Below are positions 34,374 to 37,805 of a stretch of 37,805 nucleotides of DNA, in pieces. The first letter of the stretch is position 1. The number at the start of each line of letters is the position of its first letter. The position numbers and the translations under genes are program-made. The DNA comes from Acidobacteriota bacterium (GTDB lineage: Bacteria; Acidobacteriota; Terriglobia; Acidiferrales; UBA7541), in NCBI GenBank assembly GCA_021788095.1, contig JAJYLB010000035.1:1-37805 (forward strand), read 5' to 3'. A model generated the notes under the pieces. That model saw nothing but the letters and a program-made list of their open reading frames with translations. It was not told the origin of the DNA and did not search any database.

Positions 34374-35291
34374 CTAGATTCCCGGGCCGGCACCCAGCCT
34401 CGGCCTGCGGGCCGCTGGCTGGAGCCCCGCAGCAGCGCGGGCGTCCTGTGGCGCGCCGGGCTGGTTGCCGCGCGCGCTCTCGGGGTTCATTTCTCGAAGC
34501 TGGCGGCGGGCTCGGGCGATTCGCGCGCGCAAGGCCGAGCCGGCTTCGGCGAGCAGATCCCGGCCCTGGCGAGTGGCGGCTTGGGCGCGTGCCTTGAAGC
34601 GGTAGAGGTCCGACGCGCGCGTTTCCCGGACTTCCAGGTAGATTTCATCGAGCCGGCCGCGAACGAGAGCGATCCGGCGAATGATGCGCGCCAGCTCGGC
34701 GGGCGTGCCGTCGCCATCGACGCCCTCCGGCCGAAACTGATATTCGGCGAGGATGCCATGCAAGCGGCGCTCGTCGCCTCGTTGGTAGGCTTGGTTGGCG
34801 TGCGCCATGAGCCGCTCGCGCAGGTTGCGATCGCCGGGTTCGCGGCCGAAGTCGGGATGCACGCGGCGCGCGACGGCGCGGTAGAGTTGCCGGAGCTCTT
34901 CGGACGGCGCCGAAAGCCTTGCCGAAACAAGTTGCCGCACGGCCGCCCGGGAGCGCGTGGCGCGGTCGCGGGCTCGGCGCGCGGCTTCGCGCAAGGCGAG
35001 GTCGTCCGGATGGCGGCGAGCTTCGGACTCGGCGATTTGCGCTTCGAGTTCGTCGAGCTTGGCGCAGCCGGCGCCCACGCGGCGGACGTAGCGCGCTCGA
35101 AAGGCTTGCATCTGCGATTGCAAAGCCACGAGCCGCTGTTCCCGGTAGGCCAGCTCCGTTCCCAGCAGGTCGAGCTGCGCCCGCTTCTGCCCGAGTTCGT
35201 CGTCCTCGGGCAGACGCAGGGGGTCGGGAAACGCGGCGGCTGCGGGCGCGGTCGGAGGCTTCGTGGGGATTTGCGATGGCGGCCACGGCAT
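34374..35291 (-). CDS. J-domain (DnaJ-like) protein with N-terminal coiled coil
   Basis: This 305-residue protein has a coiled-coil segment at about 32-115 (GQKRAQLDLLGTELAYREQR; LDELEAQIAESEARR). A J-type helix pair with the HPD tripeptide follows (EELRQLYRAVARRVHPDFG, HPD at 145-147), then a further helical region (NQAYQRGDERRLHGILAEYQ). J proteins stimulate Hsp70 ATPase through HPD. The J domain after a coiled coil, rather than at the N-terminus, marks a specialised co-chaperone of unknown client. ATG 35291 is the first Met before the conserved part; upstream codons lie in repeat DNA. The Ala/Arg/Pro-rich tail after about residue 270 may be junk read-through. Confidence 0.72.
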   Translation of the reverse strand: MPWPPSQIPTKPPTAPAAAAFPDPLRLPEDDELGQKRAQLDLLGTELAYREQRLVALQSQMQAFRARYVRRVGAGCAKLDELEAQIAESEARRHPDDLALREAARRARDRATRSRAAVRQLVSARLSAPSEELRQLYRAVARRVHPDFGREPGDRNLRERLMAHANQAYQRGDERRLHGILAEYQFRPEGVDGDGTPAELARIIRRIALVRGRLDEIYLEVRETRASDLYRFKARAQAATRQGRDLLAEAGSALRARIARARRQLREMNPESARGNQPGAPQDARAAAGLQPAARRPRLGAGPGI

Positions 35292-35345
35292 CGAGGCCAG
35301 AGCAGTCCCGGAGGCGCGTTGCTCGCCGCGGGGCCGGGTCCCTTC

Positions 35346-35405
35346 AGGGGCTGAAGCGCCTGCTCCTTGCGCGGTTTTGCGCCGGAGCTGAAGCTCCGAC
35401 CCCCG
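35346..35405. repeat. Palindromic ggagctgaagctcc repeat, copy 2
   Basis: It has the same two-hairpin layout as 7641-7705: ggggctgaagcgcc (35347-35360), then ccggagctgaagctccgacc (35382-35401) and ccccg. It lies in the 600-base gap 35292-35891 between the J-protein gene and mrp, which otherwise holds only further repeats and no convincing gene. Confidence 0.75.
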
Positions 35406-35745
35406 AACATGGGGTCTTGATGACGCCCCTCTCCGGCGAACTCTCGCCTGCGAGACAGGCTTTTTCCTGCGGCGCGACACACGCCGGGATACAACTCCCG
35501 TGGACACCTCTGCTCCCCTCCTCACCTGTTTTGCGGATTGCGAAAGGAACTCGACCGAGGGACTGCGGACGCCCAACCCGGAGAGTCCGGCAGGCGAAAC
35601 TCTGGCGCAAGCACATTGTAGGGTAGGTGGCGTCCCAAGCCACGCGGCGTTTCGCGCCGCTGTTCCCTAGTTTGCAACTGGGCCGGGGGCGTCCCTCGCC
35701 GTGCGCCGTTCCCCCGCTGCCATTCCGAAGAGGAGCAGCCCGACC

Positions 35746-35780
35746 GCTCCCAGGCGCAAGGACGGCGCCTGGGGCACCCG
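35746..35780. repeat. gctcccaggcgcaa...gcgcctggggcacccg repeat, copy 1
   Basis: This 35-bp unit has a caggcgc/gcgcctg hairpin. Copy 2 at 37013-37047 is in the same orientation and matches at 33 of 35 positions. The pair flanks mrp. Confidence 0.85.
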
Positions 35781-35891
35781 CCTCAGGTGTGGGCGCCTGG
35801 CCCGTCGGTTGATGGGCCGGACTCCGCGGACTATCATGAGGTTTTTCGGGATGCCGTGCCCGCATTCCCCCGGCGAAAGGATTCCCTAGCG

Positions 35892-36968
35892 ATGCCCGCA
35901 CCGACTCGCGAAGCCGTCATCGACGCCCTGCGCGGCGTTCAAGACCCGGAACTGCACAAAGACATCGTTTCGCTGGGGATGGTGAAGCTGGCGGACTTGC
36001 GCGATGGCACCGCTTCGCTGGTCGTCACGCTGACCACGCCCGCCTGCCCGTTGCGCGAAACCATCGAACGCGATATCCGCGCCGCGCTGGCTCCGCTGGG
36101 CGTCCGCGAAGTGAAACTGCATTTCGACGCCAAGGTGCCGGCGGGGCGCGCCGTGGCCGATAAAGCCGCTTTGCCGGGTGTGAAGAACCTGGTGGCAGTG
36201 GCGAGTGGAAAGGGCGGGGTGGGGAAAACTACGGTCGCGGTCAACCTGGCGATAGCCCTGGGACGTATGGGCTCGGCGGTGGGTTTGCTCGATGCCGATG
36301 TCTACGGGCCCAACGTTCCCGTGATGCTCGGAACCGCGGCGGAGCCGAAGGCGCTCGACGAGCGCACGATCCTCCCCGTCGAGGCCTATGGCGTGAAGAT
36401 GATCTCCATGGGCCTGCTCAACCCGGGCGACCGGCCGCTGATTTGGCGCGGCCCGATGCTTCATAGCGTGCTCCAGCAGTTCCTGCGCAACGTGCGCTGG
36501 GGCGAACTCGACTACCTGATCGCGGATCTGCCGCCGGGAACGGGAGACGTGGCGTTGTCGCTGGTGCAGTCGGTGCCGCTCGCCGGCGCGGTGATCGTAA
36601 CGACGCCTTCGATTGTCTCGCTTGCCGACGTGCGCAAAGCGGTGGAGATGTTCCGGCAGGTGAACGTCGAGATTCTGGGCGTCGTCGAGAACATGAGCTA
36701 CCTCGCCTGTCCGCATTGCTCGAAGCGAATCGACATCTTCGGCCACGGGGAAGGGCGGCGCATGGCCGAGGGATTCGGCGTGCCGTTCCTGGGCGAGATC
36801 GAAATCGAGCCGCAAATCCGCGTGGGGGGCGACACCGGCAAACCCGTCTCGGCGTTTGGAGAGGATTTTGCCGGCGCTCGCAGCTTCTACGCCGTGGCCC
36901 GGCAAGTAGCCGCGCGACTTTCGGTGGTCAATCTCGGCGCCTCCGCACCCGTCGTCCAAATCCTTTAA
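35892..36968 (+). CDS. mrp: Mrp/NBP35-family iron-sulfur carrier ATPase
   Basis: This cytosolic P-loop ATPase carries and delivers Fe-S clusters. The 358-residue protein has an N-terminal MIP18/DUF59 domain (ALRGVQDPELHKDIVSLGMV; TTPACPLRE), then the deviant Walker A GKGGVGKTT (107-115), DADVYGPNVPVML, DLPPGTGDVALSL and the cluster-binding CxxC in YLACPHCSKRIDIF. The domain order and length are standard for bacterial Mrp (ApbC). gaaagg lies 12 bases before ATG 35892. The gene stands alone between copies of a 35-bp repeat. Confidence 0.95.
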   Translation: MPAPTREAVIDALRGVQDPELHKDIVSLGMVKLADLRDGTASLVVTLTTPACPLRETIERDIRAALAPLGVREVKLHFDAKVPAGRAVADKAALPGVKNLVAVASGKGGVGKTTVAVNLAIALGRMGSAVGLLDADVYGPNVPVMLGTAAEPKALDERTILPVEAYGVKMISMGLLNPGDRPLIWRGPMLHSVLQQFLRNVRWGELDYLIADLPPGTGDVALSLVQSVPLAGAVIVTTPSIVSLADVRKAVEMFRQVNVEILGVVENMSYLACPHCSKRIDIFGHGEGRRMAEGFGVPFLGEIEIEPQIRVGGDTGKPVSAFGEDFAGARSFYAVARQVAARLSVVNLGASAPVVQIL

Positions 36969-37012
36969 AGGCCGTGGCCCGTGACCCGTGGCTCGTGCCC
37001 CGTGGCCGGACA

Positions 37013-37047
37013 GCTCCCAGGCGCAACGGCGGCGCCTGGGGCACCCG
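37013..37047. repeat. gctcccaggcgcaa...gcgcctggggcacccg repeat, copy 2
   Basis: Direct copy of 35746-35780. It is preceded by a run of short cgtggccc/cgtgaccc/cgtggctc units (36973-37007) and followed by a gggtgccccacccgccggc...gcgggtgggg hairpin (37060-37090). No gene is seen in 36969-37190. Confidence 0.85.
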
Positions 37048-37190
37048 GCCGAGGAGATGGGTGCCCCACCCGCCGGCGTCGCGGGTGGGGTCCGCCTGGC
37101 GCGGCAGCGATCCGGCATTCTCCTCCGCATGCCAACAGGGTCGCGGCTTGACGTATGCTTTCCGTTCATCCGCCTCGTCGAGGAGGGACG

Positions 37191-37703
37191 ATGCTGCGCA
37201 GCTATCAGGGGGAAAAGCCGGAAATCGCTTCGAGCGCCTACGTTGATCCCGCGGCAACGGTGATTGGCGACGTCACGCTCGGCGAGGATGCCAGCGTCTG
37301 GCCGGGTGCAGTGCTTCGCGGCGACGTCCACTACATTCGCATTGGCAGGCGAACCAACATCCAGGACAACTCCGTTCTGCACGGAATGAAAGACCGGTTT
37401 CCGGTTGTCGTTGGCGACGACGTCACCGTCGGCCACGGTGTCTTGCTCCATGGCTGCACAATCGAATCGCGCTGCCTGATCGGCATGGGCGCCATCATCC
37501 TGAATAACGCGCGGGTAGGCGCGGGATCGATTGTGGCTGCCGGCACGCTCGTTCCCGAGAGCACAACGATCCCGCCTGGCAGCTTGGTGATGGGCCATCC
37601 CGGCACGGTCCGCCGCGCACTCTCGCCGGAAGAGCAAGCCGGCATCGATGCCTACGCCACTCGCTACGTTGGCTATAAGGATGCGTATAGGGAGAGTGGC
37701 TAG
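37191..37703 (+). CDS. Gamma-class carbonic anhydrase-like hexapeptide protein
   Basis: This 170-residue left-handed beta-helix protein has hexapeptide turns (AATVIGDVTLGEDASVWPGA). The three zinc-ligand histidines are in the gamma-carbonic-anhydrase spacing: His64 (SVLHG), His82 (VGHG) and His87 (LLHGC). The arginine in VLRGDVHYIRIG is also typical. Many such proteins (YrdA/CaiE/PaaY type) have weak or unknown hydratase activity, so function is likely but not certain. aggaggga lies 2 bases before ATG 37191, a near-perfect ribosome site; this excludes the upstream ATG 37155. Confidence 0.93.
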   Translation: MLRSYQGEKPEIASSAYVDPAATVIGDVTLGEDASVWPGAVLRGDVHYIRIGRRTNIQDNSVLHGMKDRFPVVVGDDVTVGHGVLLHGCTIESRCLIGMGAIILNNARVGAGSIVAAGTLVPESTTIPPGSLVMGHPGTVRRALSPEEQAGIDAYATRYVGYKDAYRESG

Positions 37704-37721
37704 TGTCGTGTTACATAAATA

Positions 37722-37765
37722 AGTGACACATAAGCCTGTGTATGGTATACAGGCTTATGTTCACT
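37722..37765 (+). promoter_or_regulatory. Palindrome overlapping a predicted promoter at the right edge
   Basis: acataagcctgt (37728-37739) and acaggcttatgt (37749-37760) are perfect inverted repeats. They extend to agtga...tcact with one bulged base. The sequence is visibly more AT-rich than its surroundings. GTGACA (37723-37728), a 17-base spacer and TATACA (37746-37751) could be a promoter with the palindrome lying across it, as an operator would. A mobile-element end is the alternative. Confidence 0.45.
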
Positions 37766-37805
37766 GCGAAAGAGCCGTTTCGTTTGCTCCCCAGGGAGGC
37801 CGCCG
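37757..37805 (+). CDS. Start of an unidentified gene cut by the window edge
   Basis: ATG 37757 opens a frame reading MFTAKEPFRLLPREAA before the window ends. It lies 5 bases after a possible -10 box, so it could be leaderless; no ribosome site is seen. Sixteen residues are too few to identify. A transposase or a self-regulated small gene would suit the palindrome, but this is a guess. Confidence 0.3.
   Translation, partial: MFTAKEPFRLLPREAA

Overview
The window looks like chromosomal DNA of an Acidobacteriota bacterium, probably a Solibacter/Bryobacter-type soil member. The evidence is high GC, a giant TonB-dependent receptor with an N-terminal carboxypeptidase-regulatory domain, a secretin fused to a cohesin-like domain beside two short pseudopilins, and many short palindromic intergenic repeats of the kind common in that phylum. 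The taxonomic call is inference from gene content.

Left third (1-12.4 kb): an accessory locus for uronate-containing carbohydrate. A TonB-dependent receptor and a secreted glucuronidase-like TIM-barrel protein lie on the minus strand between two inverted copies of a roughly 159-bp MITE-like element. Divergent from them is a LacI-type regulator followed by tagaturonate epimerase (uxaE), a UxuB-type SDR mannonate oxidoreductase and a LarA-family nickel-pincer racemase homologue. A convergent PfkB kinase of KDG-kinase type closes the locus. Together they could take up an oligouronide and run tagaturonate to fructuronate to mannonate. A C2 epimerisation of mannonate to gluconate by the LarA homologue is my hypothesis. 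Dehydration to KDG would happen elsewhere, and KDG would then be phosphorylated. No mannonate dehydratase (uxuA) is visible here, while larC, a cofactor gene for LarA enzymes, lies at 28.1-29.3 kb.

Middle (12.5-23.8 kb): a vapB antitoxin with only a C-terminal scrap of vapC, a small secreted protein, a histone-deacetylase-family hydrolase, then a tightly packed minus-strand run of secretin, two pseudopilins, a YheT-type hydrolase, tatD and a polyprenyl diphosphate synthase. On the plus strand are smpB, pepA and a hicBA pair whose promoter implies a leaderless message.

Right (23.8-37.8 kb): mostly housekeeping genes: argS, metG, larC, a BON-domain lipoprotein, secA, a J-domain protein, an Mrp-type Fe-S carrier ATPase and a gamma-class carbonic anhydrase. 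Directly behind secA is a truncated, frameshifted remnant of a Kdo hydroxylase gene.

A theme across the whole window is repeat DNA that has entered genes. Palindromic repeats that also occur elsewhere in the window are read in frame in the KDG kinase, argS and metG, and one forms the C-terminal tail of the LarA homologue. The strongest candidates for something undescribed are these coding repeats and the LarA-containing hexuronate cluster. No rRNA, tRNA or CRISPR array was seen.
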